Shown piece by piece: positions 8,601 to 16,090 of a DNA stretch of 29,919 nt. The DNA is taken from contig JBOGGN010000196.1 in the NCBI GenBank assembly GCA_050744165.1, forward strand, positions 1-29,919. The letters run 5' to 3'. Below the pieces are notes generated by a model, which did not search any database, was not told the DNA's origin, and saw only the letters and a program-made list of their open reading frames with translations. Position numbers and translations under genes: made by a program. Source of the stretch: JBOGGN01 sp050744165. GTDB taxonomy: Bacteria; Actinomycetota; Acidimicrobiia; Acidimicrobiales; Palsa-688. Position 1 is the stretch's first letter. Each line of letters starts with the position of its first letter.

Positions 8601-9153
8601 GTCGAGTGATGACGACACTGGCGCCGTGACCGGCGCAGTCAACGAGCGCCGCCAAGGTCTCGTCCATCTCGCCCCCGGCCGACCCGAGCGATCCTGCGGG
8701 GCTCGTTGATTCCGGGGACCAAGCAGGAGCAGCGGCAAATGCCGAATCCGCGTTGTCCAACACCAGCAGGCAAGACCCGGCGCTCAGGCGGGCAAGCGCC
8801 TCAGGGAACGTCTTGCGAGCCAGCGCGTGGGCCACCCTTTCCCCACATTCCCGACCCGGGGCGCAATCCTCCAGGTCGACCCAGAAACGGCGATGAGCCG
8901 GCTGGCCGTTTTCGTCCCGCAGGAACCACTGCCGGGCCCAGCGCGAGTTGGCCGCTCGGCGCACCACGGTGCTCTTGCCGGCGCCGGTCCGGCCGACGAC
9001 GGCGATCAGGCAGCGGCTACTCAGATGCTCCTGGACGCGAGAAGCAGCCTCCAGATGGGAAAGCCCGAAGAACGGGCGAGGATCCTCCGGGAGACCCTCG
9101 CGGGGCTCGGGGAACTTGAGCTGCTCCGCCTCCTTGCGCCGCGCCTTCAACAT
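5677..9153 (-). CDS. STAND-type P-loop NTPase with TPR repeats and acidic tail
   Basis: The protein is 1158 residues. An NB-ARC-like NTPase module has Walker A GRTGAGKST (54-62), Walker B LLVLDNAD (129-136), a sensor-like VITRR (181-185) and a GLPQAL motif (237-242). Residues ~375-430 are a Gly/Arg-rich linker (GRGRGGRGERGRR), and ~505-580 is acidic. Seven TPR units of exactly 40 residues start near residues 664, 704, 744, 784, 824, 864 and 904. A Glu/Pro-rich tail (~990-1140) ends in a basic RRRMFGGRRKSR. STAND proteins usually act as signal-responsive switches, with TPRs as sensor or scaffold. No separate effector domain precedes the P-loop, so its output is unknown. It is the last gene of a likely minus-strand operon, 42 bases after the MFS gene. 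No strong Shine-Dalgarno supports ATG 9153, but the P-loop begins soon after it. Confidence 0.85.
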   Translation of the reverse strand: MLKARRKEAEQLKFPEPREGLPEDPRPFFGLSHLEAASRVQEHLSSRCLIAVVGRTGAGKSTVVRRAANSRWARQWFLRDENGQPAHRRFWVDLEDCAPGRECGERVAHALARKTFPEALARLSAGSCLLVLDNADSAFAAAPAWSPESTSPAGSLGSAGGEMDETLAALVDCAGHGASVVITRRKVTDLSIGRPWTEIVEVSGFDREADASELFLARAPRLATDLRTGALVASCDGLPQALTLLSGAAADGDLEVVGVRVAPVIEGLKGLDFALPVTFAMLDADDRAAWGALSLLPSGLAERDVQTVLAWIDGARERLIHLYAVGVARRCEAGVRVPSSLRLPPVAAGLSADTVDALWGDYVSWGRKVVGPVPSLDRPEGGTAGAETPETPNGAGGMTTTGAAGTGAGSGRGRGGRGERGRRAPATATRPDTRSADSWLSRQGATLAALAGRPALPDGTFDLACAAILLHSSGLEADALDRTLLRLIETSLVPPPVGAPQEALAVPADPVAESGVDAPEGEGDGQGEDDGEGKEEGAVAATAGSEQADGASDQADESPVESQNVETAGPVVSPMTEAESAARAAKMAVATRIAAQLEDQRRFGTSVLMSRAVVASLRQGGDEGSLAEVLCQLGRTERFCTDYRNAGADLNEALERFESGADAVGQGRVRFELGLIDLELGLLEGAELQLQAALNDFAASARPVGEANASLELVRVHLARGRFDEAEERLDYAVGRYEKAGDSLGYANASLQLGQLELARGRVDDAERRFVNALDGYEQAADKVGFANACLQLGQVELARGRFEIAERRFGGALAGYEVVGDAIGIANVSLQLGQIDLARGRWLQAQQRLQQALTAYEQFGDRIGVANATLQLSQVALGRGAVADAAHLVRAAQKAYDEIGDVLGAANARQVGAIVCQTCEQVPEALLLFLEAARLYDSVGRTANAGVSLAGAARASTESTERRAYADDAVHHLRDAGLDEVARQLEIEFAEPEPPPPPEAEAPAESEAESEAEAEAPSSPWPRVGGDDDEPSDSALPDQAPDTERYLSGPTADPEPADTGAPGAKAREATSGQSTLEVSVEEPVAGGEAAPVEETVEAAGDALVGEEPDGESGEPYAESGEVAEEDAAAEAAGESADAQVGRTSLRRRMFGGRRKSR
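6116..6139. repeat. 12-bp tandem duplication in the acidic tail
   Basis: The 12-base unit GCCTCGGACTCC occurs twice head to tail (6116-6127 and 6128-6139), inside a longer run of CTCCGCC-like triplets. It encodes the Ser-Glu/Ala-Glu stretch of the NTPase tail. Such a run can vary in length by slippage. Confidence 0.75.
6325..7164 (-). repeat. 120-bp period TPR-coding tandem repeats
   Basis: Seven consecutive units of 120 bases encode 40-residue TPRs, residues ~664-943 of the NTPase. Each core unit reads like ANASLQLGQLELARGR, then an amphipathic helix ending in a YE or YD pair and Gly-Asp. The strongest similarity is among the units starting at residues 704, 744, 784 and 824, which suggests recent internal duplication or homogenisation. 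Confidence 0.85.
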
Positions 9154-9195
9154 CGGGGTACGACACTAGGAGGCGAGGTTGGGCTGCCGGCGGCC

Positions 9196-10962
9196 TTAGA
9201 TCCCCATCTCGATGTCGCCCTGGGCACCGACGGCGACCAGATCCTCGTCCAGCTGCGCACTGGCGGTCGCCGGAAGCTCCACCTCGGGGTGCCGGCCCCG
9301 CAGGAACGAGGCGAGGGCGGCCGCGGCGCAGCAGATCACGGCAAAGGCGAAGGCCTCGTGCAGCCCGGCCTGGAACGGCTTGGAGATCAAGCGGGGGAAG
9401 AAACTGCGCCCGGTCAGCACCGCCTGGTTGGCCGGCGAGACCGAGGACAGGATCTTCGGACCGAGCAGCGTCTTGATGGGGTTGTAGCCCAAGAAGGCGG
9501 CGAACAGCACCGACACCGGTGGCAGGTGCGCCAGCCGGTGGGCGTCGGATGCCGACACGCCGTGAGCCTCGAGGCCCGACGCCAGGGTGGCGGGCAGGCT
9601 GTGGGACAGCCCGATGATCATCAGGCTGAAAAACACGCCGATCGACAGCACCTGGGCCGAGTTCTGGAAGGTGGCGTTCATACCGCCGCCGGCGCCGCGA
9701 TCGGCTGGCGGAAGGCTGTTCATAACCGCCGCACGGTTAGGCGAGGCGAACACGCCGATGCACGTGCCTTCCAAGAAGAGCAGCAGGGCGAAGTCGAGGT
9801 AGCGGAAATTGACCGGCAAGAGCGACAGGAAGATGAACATGGCGCCGGTGCCGATCATCCCGGTGGTGGCGAAAGGTCGGGCACCGAAGCGATCCGACAG
9901 GATGCCCGACAGCGGCCCCGCCAGCAGGATGCCGAGGGTCAGCGGGAGCAGGTAGATGCCGGCCCAAAGTGGCGTCTGGGTGAAGTCGTAGCCATGCTGC
10001 GGCAGCCAGATCCCCTGCAGCCAGATGATCAGCATGAACATCAACCCGCCCCGGGCGCAGGCCGCCAGGAAACTGGCGAAGGTGCCGGCGGTGAAGGCCC
10101 GGATCCTGAACAGGGCCAGGCGGAACATCGGGTTGGCGACCTTGGTTTCGATGACCGCGAAGACGCCCAGGAGGGCCACGCCGCCGAATATCTCAGCCAA
10201 CGTCGTCGGGTTGGTCCACCCCATCGAGTGGCCTCCTGAGGGCAGGATGCCATTGGTGATCCCGATCATCACCAGGATCAGGCCCACCGCGAAGGCCAGA
10301 TTGCCCAGCCAATCGATGCGGGCGGCGTGACGCTCGCCACGTTCCTGGAGGACTTTGTAGGCCCAGATCGTGCCGAACAAGCCCAGTGGGACCGATACCA
10401 GGAACACCAGCCGCCAGTTGATCGGTGCCAGCACGCCCCCGAGGATCAGGCCGATAAAGGTCCCCGCGATCCCCGCGACATTGCTGATGCCAAGAGCCAG
10501 ACCCCGCTGGTTGGGCGGAAAGGCGTCGGTCAGGATGGCGGCGGTGTTGGCGATCAGGAAGGCCCCGCCGACTCCCTGGATCACTCGCATGCCAATGAGC
10601 CAGTCGGCGCCACCTGTCCCCGTCATCCAGTCCAGCGCCAGCAGCAAGGACGCGCTGGTATAGATTACAAACCCCAGGTTGTACATCTTGACCCGACCCC
10701 GGATGTCGCCGAGGCGGCCCAGACTGACGACGAGCACGCTGCTCACGACCAGGTAGCCGAGGATCATCCACAGCAGGTAAAAGGTGTTGGACGACGCCAG
10801 CGGGTCCAGCTTGATGCCCCGAAAGATGTCGGGCATCGCAATCAACAGGATCGACGCGTCAATGGTCGCCAGCATGATGCCGACAGTTGTATTGGACAGC
10901 GCCACCCACTTGTAGTTGTCCTTGCGGGGCGCTCCGGTGGCGGGCGCGGTGGCGGTAGTCAC
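9196..10962 (-). CDS. MFS transporter, DHA2 (EmrB/QacA) family exporter
   Basis: The protein is 588 residues with about 14 hydrophobic segments, the DHA2 count. Motif A appears as GRLGDIRGR after TM2, the first helix carries the conserved ATIDASILLIAMPD pattern, and a motif C-like GISNVAGIAGTFIGLILGG lies in TM5. Such proteins use the proton gradient to expel drugs or metabolites across the inner membrane; the substrate cannot be predicted. It starts with GTG at 10962, overlapping the TGA of the upstream small gene as GTGA, so the two are probably translationally coupled. No separate Shine-Dalgarno is visible. Confidence 0.92.
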   Translation of the reverse strand: MTTATAPATGAPRKDNYKWVALSNTTVGIMLATIDASILLIAMPDIFRGIKLDPLASSNTFYLLWMILGYLVVSSVLVVSLGRLGDIRGRVKMYNLGFVIYTSASLLLALDWMTGTGGADWLIGMRVIQGVGGAFLIANTAAILTDAFPPNQRGLALGISNVAGIAGTFIGLILGGVLAPINWRLVFLVSVPLGLFGTIWAYKVLQERGERHAARIDWLGNLAFAVGLILVMIGITNGILPSGGHSMGWTNPTTLAEIFGGVALLGVFAVIETKVANPMFRLALFRIRAFTAGTFASFLAACARGGLMFMLIIWLQGIWLPQHGYDFTQTPLWAGIYLLPLTLGILLAGPLSGILSDRFGARPFATTGMIGTGAMFIFLSLLPVNFRYLDFALLLFLEGTCIGVFASPNRAAVMNSLPPADRGAGGGMNATFQNSAQVLSIGVFFSLMIIGLSHSLPATLASGLEAHGVSASDAHRLAHLPPVSVLFAAFLGYNPIKTLLGPKILSSVSPANQAVLTGRSFFPRLISKPFQAGLHEAFAFAVICCAAAALASFLRGRHPEVELPATASAQLDEDLVAVGAQGDIEMGI

Positions 10963-11198
10963 CGAGACGAAGGCGCCGGGGCGCTCTGTTGCAGCTGGCT
11001 GGCGATGTCGGCGTCGGCGGCCAACGTGGCAGCGACGCGCGCCATGAAGTCGACGTCAGCCTTCTTGTGCTCGAAGAACACCGCCAGGGCCTGGCGAAAC
11101 ACGTCGTTGACCGCCACCTCGTCCACCCGGGCGATGAACTCGACCTTTTGACCCTCCAGCGGGCTGAGCCGTACCGTAAAGGTCCTGCAATCCGTCAT
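10959..11198 (-). CDS. Small ribbon-helix-helix-like protein
   Basis: The protein is 79 residues. A short predicted strand, RTFTVRLSP (residues 5-13), is followed by two helices (about 15-30 and 32-46), which resembles the ribbon-helix-helix DNA-binding fold. The C-terminal half is a helix rich in Ala and Asp. It could be a dimeric repressor of its own operon. It is the first gene of the likely operon with the MFS exporter (4-base GTGA overlap) and the STAND NTPase. I recognise no named family, and a non-DNA-binding role is possible. Confidence 0.6.
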   Translation of the reverse strand: MTDCRTFTVRLSPLEGQKVEFIARVDEVAVNDVFRQALAVFFEHKKADVDFMARVAATLAADADIASQLQQSAPAPSSR

Positions 11199-11206
11199 GT
11201 CGTCAT

Positions 11207-11216
11207 GCTAGCTAGC
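11207..11216. promoter_or_regulatory. 10-bp palindrome in the divergent region
   Basis: GCTAGCTAGC is a perfect palindrome 9 bases upstream of the small RHH-like gene's ATG, in the short region shared with the hydrolase gene. It could be an autoregulatory operator; nothing beyond symmetry and position supports this. Confidence 0.2.
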
Positions 11217-11250
11217 CTGCTCGATGACAACCCATCATTCTCGAGCGGCT

Positions 11251-11255
11251 GGAGG
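11251..11255 (+). promoter_or_regulatory. Ribosome binding site deciding the hydrolase start
   Basis: GGAGG lies 4 bases ahead of a GTG at 11260. The alternative ATG at 11224 has no ribosome binding site and would leave only 25 bases to the divergent gene. Confidence 0.5.
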
Positions 11256-11259
11256 CCCG

Positions 11260-12003
11260 GTGTACGACGCGCTGCAAGCGGAAACGATCACCATCGCCGG
11301 TCATAACGGCGACCACATCAAGGCATACCTGGCCAGGCCCCTGGGCCCGGGCCCCTACCCCGGCGTGGTAGTCATCCATCACGCCCCGGGCTGGGACGAA
11401 TGGTCGACCGAGGTCACCCGCAAGTTCGCGGCCCACGGCTACCTGACCGTGTGCCCCCACCTTTACGACCGGGCAGGCGCCCACCTGAGCCCCGACGACG
11501 CCGCGGCTGCGGTCCGGGCGTCGGGCGGAATCTCCGATGAGCAGTTCCTCGCCGACGCCGCTGGCGCCGTCGCCTTCCTCCGGGGCTTGGACAACAGCAA
11601 CGGCAAGGTTGGAACCATCGGCTATTGCTCCGGAGGCCGCCAGAGCTTCTTGGCAGCCTGCAGCCTGGAGCTCGACGCGGCCGTCGACTGCTACGGCGCC
11701 TGCGTCGTCAATGCCCCGCCGCCCAACATACCGATCACCTTGACGCCATGCGTCGACCTGACCGACCGTCTTTCGTGCCCGTTGCTCGGCCTCTTCGGCG
11801 AGGACGACAAGATGCCAGCACCGTCGGAGACCGCGGAGCTGGCCAAGGTCTTGGACAAGTATGGCAAGACCTATCAGTTCCATACCTATCCCGGCGCCGG
11901 GCACGCCTTCTTTGCCACCGACCGTCCCGCCTACCGGGTGGAAGCCGCCAACGACGGCTGGACCCAGGTGTTTCAGTGGTTCGGCCAATACCTCTCGGCT
12001 TGA
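11260..12003 (+). CDS. Dienelactone hydrolase family protein
   Basis: This alpha/beta-hydrolase is 247 residues from GTG 11260, or 259 from ATG 11224. The nucleophile elbow is GYCSGGR, with cysteine in place of the usual serine, as in carboxymethylenebutenolidase. The acid is in the GEDDKMP segment and the histidine in PGAGHAFF, giving a Cys-Asp-His triad. The oxyanion-side HHAPGWDEW segment is also typical. Family members hydrolyse lactones and related esters in the cytoplasm, but many have unknown substrates, and no aromatic-degradation genes are nearby. Homologs begin shortly before an ETITI-like strand, which favours the GTG start. The DUF6295 gene follows after 11 bases. Confidence 0.85.
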   Translation: MYDALQAETITIAGHNGDHIKAYLARPLGPGPYPGVVVIHHAPGWDEWSTEVTRKFAAHGYLTVCPHLYDRAGAHLSPDDAAAAVRASGGISDEQFLADAAGAVAFLRGLDNSNGKVGTIGYCSGGRQSFLAACSLELDAAVDCYGACVVNAPPPNIPITLTPCVDLTDRLSCPLLGLFGEDDKMPAPSETAELAKVLDKYGKTYQFHTYPGAGHAFFATDRPAYRVEAANDGWTQVFQWFGQYLSA

Positions 12004-12014
12004 AGGTAGGCGCA

Positions 12015-12269
12015 ATGTGCACATATGTCACCAATACCGTTAACATCCGTGGAAGTGCCAAAGGTGCTCATGGTTGGTCGACCGTCGCCAATGCCACGAT
12101 CTACTTCGACCACCCGTATCACGCGGCGATGGAGCACAGCCTCAACGTCGATTTTGCGGCCGACGGCACCCGTCAAGTGGCGGTCGAACTGAGCGCGGAA
12201 TCGGCGCGGGCGCTGGCCCACGCCATCCTGGCAACCCTCGATACAGGCGAGGCGCAGCTGCTGCAATAG
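12015..12269 (+). CDS. DUF6295 family protein
   Basis: The protein is 84 residues. It begins MCTYVTNTVNIRGSAKG and continues with a WSTVANATIYFDHPYH segment and a helix containing SAESARALAHAIL. This pattern is that of DUF6295, a small actinobacterial family of unknown function. A purine-rich AAGGTAGG precedes the ATG. It lies 11 bases after the hydrolase gene on the same strand and is probably cotranscribed with it. Confidence 0.75.
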   Translation: MCTYVTNTVNIRGSAKGAHGWSTVANATIYFDHPYHAAMEHSLNVDFAADGTRQVAVELSAESARALAHAILATLDTGEAQLLQ

Positions 12270-12863
12270 CGGAGGAAACAGCCCTTAAGCTGGGAAAATA
12301 CGCCGTCGACGCGGCTCTCGTCCATCTGAGCGCGCAGGCGGCACACAGATTGAGCGAACACTCGATCGACGCCGCGCGCCACCGACATCTGGGACCGTCG
12401 CCAGCCCCTTCCCCCTCGACGGGCACCATCCCCGCGCGGCTGTAGGTGCCGCGCCGCTTGCTTCGAACCGCCACCTCGTTGCTCGGCATCGTGGTGAGAT
12501 GGTGCCCACCCTGAGGATCTCGGCGTCGGCGGCCGCGGTTGCGAATGGCCGAGTTGGCGGAAACAGCCGTCTACCCAAGCCGATCGGTCTGCGAACGACC
12601 CGCCAAACAGGTATCGAGCGCAGCCATCGCGGTTACATCGATCCCTACACCGATTCGAGGCCAGCGCGAAGGCGGTGTTCGGTGTTGTCCTCGCCCGCCA
12701 ATCCGGTCCCAGAAGCCAGACCCAATCCGATCTCCCTCGCATCTGCACGCAATCGGGACCGTCATGAACAATTTTCTGCAAACCATGCTCGTTGCTACCG
12801 CAAATGCCAGCCGCGTATCGTATTGTGTTGCCTTGTAACGTCTAACCGTGCAAGGGGAGTTCG
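12270..12863. other. 594-bp intergenic region without a recognisable gene
   Basis: All open frames here have compositions typical of chance in GC-rich DNA, and none resembles a known protein. I see no RNA gene, strong terminator or repeat. The last ~50 bases should hold the lsr2-like promoter; a GGGGAG ribosome binding site is at 12854-12859. Confidence 0.5.
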
Positions 12864-13580
12864 ATGGCCAAACTGCAAGTCGTGACCTACAACTACACGT
12901 GCGATGTAGGTGGGGAGGTGATCCCCGAGTCGGAAGCCGACACCGCGACGCAGAGAATCAGCTGGGAGGGCAACGACTATGTGCTCGATGTTTGTGCCGC
13001 CCATGCCGCCGAACTTGACGGAATCCTGACCGGACTCAAGGCGTTTGTCGCCGCCGGGACCAAGTCCTCCGGCCGCCGGGGTCGCCGCCCCAGCGTCGCC
13101 CTCGCCCCCACGCCCCGGGCCACTCGGGGTCGCCGACCCGGCGCCGCCGCGGCTGCGGGCGGGAAGCGCACCGATTTGTCGGAGGTGCGGGCTTGGGCGC
13201 GCGCGACCGGCCGTGCGGTGAGTGAGCGAGGCCGCGTCCCCGCGGCGTTACTCGCGGCCTACGACGCCGCCCAGAACGGCGCTGCCCCGAGCACCGCTCT
13301 GGCAGCGGAGCCGGCGGCCACGGAGGCCCTGGCAGCCGCTCCCCGCAAGCGAGGTGGCGGCCGCCGCCCGGCAGCTGGCAAGAGCGCGCCGCGGCGAGCC
13401 AACCTGGGCTCGGTCCGCAGCTGGGCTCGGGACAACGGGTTCACCGTCAGCGAGCGGGGTCGCATCCCCGCCACCCTGTTGGCCGCCTATGAGGCCGCCA
13501 ACAACGGGACCATTCCCGACAGCGCCCCCGCGGCCCCTCGCAAGCGCGGCAGGCGCAAGAAGACGGCTGCCACCGCCTAA
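12864..13580 (+). CDS. Lsr2-family nucleoid-associated protein with two DNA-binding domains
   Basis: The protein is 238 residues, about twice the usual ~110 of Lsr2. Residues ~3-62 match the N-terminal dimerisation domain, with a cysteine variant (CDVGGE at 13-18 and LDVCAAH at 41-47). Residues ~104-138 and ~179-214 are two copies of the C-terminal Lsr2 DNA-binding domain. Each has the pattern VRxWAR...VSERGR(V/I)PAxLLAAY, with the minor-groove RGR at 122-124 and 198-200. Basic Ala/Arg-rich linkers and a Lys/Arg tail (RKRGRRKK, 226-233) resemble histone-like extensions. Lsr2 silences AT-rich, often foreign DNA, and this form may bridge or bind more tightly. GGGGAG precedes the ATG, and a strong terminator follows. 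Confidence 0.88.
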   Translation: MAKLQVVTYNYTCDVGGEVIPESEADTATQRISWEGNDYVLDVCAAHAAELDGILTGLKAFVAAGTKSSGRRGRRPSVALAPTPRATRGRRPGAAAAAGGKRTDLSEVRAWARATGRAVSERGRVPAALLAAYDAAQNGAAPSTALAAEPAATEALAAAPRKRGGGRRPAAGKSAPRRANLGSVRSWARDNGFTVSERGRIPATLLAAYEAANNGTIPDSAPAAPRKRGRRKKTAATA

Positions 13581-13608
13581 CAGGTCCTCTAGGAAGTTCC
13601 GCCGGCGG

Positions 13609-13628
13609 GCGCCACCACGTGATGGCGC
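13609..13628. repeat. Short inverted repeat after the Lsr2 gene
   Basis: GCGCCA (13609-13614) and TGGCGC (13623-13628) surround an 8-base loop containing CACGTG. It could be a weak secondary stem ahead of the main terminator. Confidence 0.25.
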
Positions 13629-13657
13629 GGTCCTGGTGGCGCACGGTTGGATGATCG

Positions 13658-13700
13658 ACAAGGCCGGAACTGGATCCCCAGTTCCGGCCTTGTTCTTGTG
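13658..13700 (+). terminator. Intrinsic terminator of the Lsr2 gene
   Basis: A perfect 16-bp stem, ACAAGGCCGGAACTGG (13658-13673) with CCAGTTCCGGCCTTGT (13678-13693), closes a 4-base ATCC loop and is followed by a T-rich TTCTTGTG. It lies 78 bases after the stop codon. Confidence 0.88.
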
Positions 13701-13838
13701 CTGAGGCCACTTCTCGCAAACAGGGCACGAGGGATGAAAGCCGGGGGGACGAGGCCCCTTTTCCATCCCTTGGCCGACGTTCGGCGCTCCAAGTCGTGTA
13801 TGGATGGTGGGGCAACACGCCAAATGGAGGTAGCCAAC

Positions 13839-15626
13839 ATGACCGAAGCACAAGGCGGGGCCTGGAGCCCTATCGCCGCCAACGACAACCTGCTTGAGTC
13901 GGTGCTCCGCCGGGGCCGTGACTCGGGCGGCGCCGCCGTGGCCGCAGTACGCCAAGGGGATCGGTTCGTCGACGTGACGGCGTCGGAGTTGGTGAGTCGC
14001 ATCCGCTCGGTCGCCAAAGGCCTGATGGCAAGCGGGATCGCGGCCGGAGACCGGGTGGCGCTGATGTCGGCCACCCGGCTGGAGTGGACGATTTGCGACT
14101 ACGCCATTCTGGCGACTGGCGGCGTCACCGTTCCGGTCTACGAGACGTCTTCGGCAGAGCAGGTCCAATGGATACTGAGCGACAGCGGGGCCAAATTGGC
14201 GATCGTCGAGACGGCCGCCATGGCGGCGCTGTATAAGGACGTGGCCGCCATGGCTCCTGATTGCGGTGAGGCGCTGGTCCTGAACGAGGGAGCACTGGAC
14301 GAGCTCGGCAAGCGAGGCACCGACACGGCCGACGCCGACCTCGACACCCGCCTGGGCGGCGTGGCCGCCGACGGGTTGGCCACGATCATCTACACCTCGG
14401 GGACCACCGGGCGGCCCAAAGGCTGCCTGCTCACGCACGGCAATCTGCGTTCCAACACCTTGCAAAGCCTCGGGGCAATCAAACAGTCGCTCGGAACCGA
14501 AGAAGTGACGCTGCTGTTCCTGCCCCTGGCCCACGTGCTGGCGAAAATCATCTCGCTGGCCTGCTTCGAGGGCGGCATCAAGGTATGCTACTCGACGGGT
14601 GTCCCGCAGCTGATCGAAGAGCTGGCCATCACCAAACCGACGATGGTGGTGTCGGTGCCCCGAGTGTTCGAGAAGGTGTACAACACCGCCGAGGGCCACG
14701 CCCGTGCTGACGGCAAGGGCGCCATCTTCAAGAAGGCCGCCGACGTGGCGAGCGAATGGTCCGAGGCCCGCTCGCAAAACCGTCGGCGCCTCTGGGTCGA
14801 AGTCGAGCACGCGGCGTTCGACAAGCTGGTGTACGGCAAGATCCGAGCGGCCTTTGGGGGCCGGTTGAAACTCGCCTTCAGCGGCGGTGGCCCCCTCGGC
14901 TCCCGCCTGACCCACTTCTTCAACGGGATCGGCGTGCGGATCCTGGAGGGCTACGGGCTGACGGAGACCAGCCCGACTCTGACCGCCAACACCGAATCGG
15001 CGTGGAAACCGGGCACCGTCGGCCGGCCGGTGGCGGGGACCACCATCCGCATCGCCGACAACGGCGAGATCCTGGCCAAGGGGCCACAAGTGTTCAGCGG
15101 GTATTGGCACAATCCGGCAGCCACCGCCGATGTCCTTTCGGCCGACGGGTGGTTCCGCACGGGGGACCTCGGGTCGATCGACTCGGACGGGTTTCTCAAG
15201 ATCACCGGCCGCCTGAAGGAAATCATCGTCACCGCGGGCGGCAAGAACGTAGCGCCGGCGCCGCTAGAGGACCGCTTGCGAGCTCACCCCCTCATCAGCC
15301 AGGCGCTGGTCGTCGGCGACAACCGGCCCTTCATCGCCGCCCTACTGGCGTTAGAGGACGAAGTCACCACGGCCTGGGCCGGCGAGCACGGGCGGGCGGG
15401 TGCCACCACCGCCGATCTGGTCGAGTTCCCGGAGTTGCGCTCGACGTTGCAGTTGGCGATCGACGACGCCAACAGGTCGGTGTCTCGGGCTGAATCCATC
15501 CGGGCCTTCGCCATCCTTCCCCATGACCTCTCGCTCGAGGCAGGGGAGATCACACCGACCTTGAAGGTGCGGCGGGCGGTTGTCGAGAAGCGGTACGCCG
15601 AGGTTATCGAGGGGCTCTACAGGTAG
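13839..15626 (+). CDS. Long-chain fatty-acid--CoA ligase (AMP-forming)
   Basis: The enzyme is 595 residues and activates fatty acids to acyl-AMP and then acyl-CoA at the membrane or cytoplasm for oxidation or lipid synthesis. It carries the adenylate-forming P-loop YTSGTTGRPKG (185-195), GYGLTETSP (~371-379), a GWFRTGDLG segment, and the hinge/catalytic-lysine region ITGRLKEIIVTAGGKNVAP (455-473). Length and order match the FadD15-like long-chain branch. I chose ATG 13839 because TGGAGG at 13825-13830 precedes it by 8 bases; the frame opens further upstream, but through the terminator. The gene stands alone. Confidence 0.92.
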   Translation: MTEAQGGAWSPIAANDNLLESVLRRGRDSGGAAVAAVRQGDRFVDVTASELVSRIRSVAKGLMASGIAAGDRVALMSATRLEWTICDYAILATGGVTVPVYETSSAEQVQWILSDSGAKLAIVETAAMAALYKDVAAMAPDCGEALVLNEGALDELGKRGTDTADADLDTRLGGVAADGLATIIYTSGTTGRPKGCLLTHGNLRSNTLQSLGAIKQSLGTEEVTLLFLPLAHVLAKIISLACFEGGIKVCYSTGVPQLIEELAITKPTMVVSVPRVFEKVYNTAEGHARADGKGAIFKKAADVASEWSEARSQNRRRLWVEVEHAAFDKLVYGKIRAAFGGRLKLAFSGGGPLGSRLTHFFNGIGVRILEGYGLTETSPTLTANTESAWKPGTVGRPVAGTTIRIADNGEILAKGPQVFSGYWHNPAATADVLSADGWFRTGDLGSIDSDGFLKITGRLKEIIVTAGGKNVAPAPLEDRLRAHPLISQALVVGDNRPFIAALLALEDEVTTAWAGEHGRAGATTADLVEFPELRSTLQLAIDDANRSVSRAESIRAFAILPHDLSLEAGEITPTLKVRRAVVEKRYAEVIEGLYR

Positions 15627-15665
15627 CACTCGCATCTCGCGGGCGCTGCGCTTTAGGTCCCAACG

Positions 15666-15995
15666 TCACGGGCCCGGCAGCGACGTGGTAGGGCAGGTCA
15701 GCGACCCGCCGTTGGCCTGTTCCAGCGCCTTCAGGCCGCTCGGGTCGCTCTGTTGGAGTTGCTGGATGAATGCGGTCGACGCCAATGTGACCGGTGATCC
15801 GGCGACGGTGCCATCGCCGGCCGCCGCCACGACCTGCTGATTGGCGCACAATCCGGCCAAACCGTTCCCGACGACGTTGGCCGGGTTCAGGGTCGAATCA
15901 CTTGGAATCGACGACGTGCACGACCGGGCCGCGAACATGGTCACGACGACCAGCGCGACCAAGCCCATGAGGGTCAACGAGAGGTGAAGGCGCAT
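15666..15995 (-). CDS. Small signal-anchored protein of unknown function
   Basis: The protein is 109 residues from ATG 15995. A hydrophobic segment (about residues 4-23, LSLTLMGLVALVVVTMFAA) ends just before a cysteine (ARSC), so it is either a signal anchor or a poor lipobox. The exported part has two further cysteines (GLCANQ and LTCPTT) that could pair. No family is recognised. It is convergent with the acyl-CoA ligase gene and lies downstream of the broken TfoX-like remnant. Confidence 0.6.
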   Translation of the reverse strand: MRLHLSLTLMGLVALVVVTMFAARSCTSSIPSDSTLNPANVVGNGLAGLCANQQVVAAAGDGTVAGSPVTLASTAFIQQLQQSDPSGLKALEQANGGSLTCPTTSLPGP

Positions 15996-16090
15996 GGCGC
16001 GCACCATTGAGAGATCGGCGTGCCAGCCTGGGGCTTGAGCATCGCCACACTTTCAGAATGCTGTTCAGTCGCCGTTACCGCTCGGAGCGA

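Noticed and set aside
8827..10239. 470-codon plus-strand open frame
   Set aside because: It is antisense to the STAND and MFS genes; composition of a shadow frame.
12535..12625. tRNA-like text (GCCGAGTTGGCGGAA)
   Set aside because: It resembles the start of a Leu or Ser tRNA, but no acceptor pairing, anticodon stem or T-loop follows.
13248..15110. 620-codon minus-strand open frame
   Set aside because: It is antisense to the Lsr2 and acyl-CoA ligase genes and runs through the terminator; no protein-like pattern.
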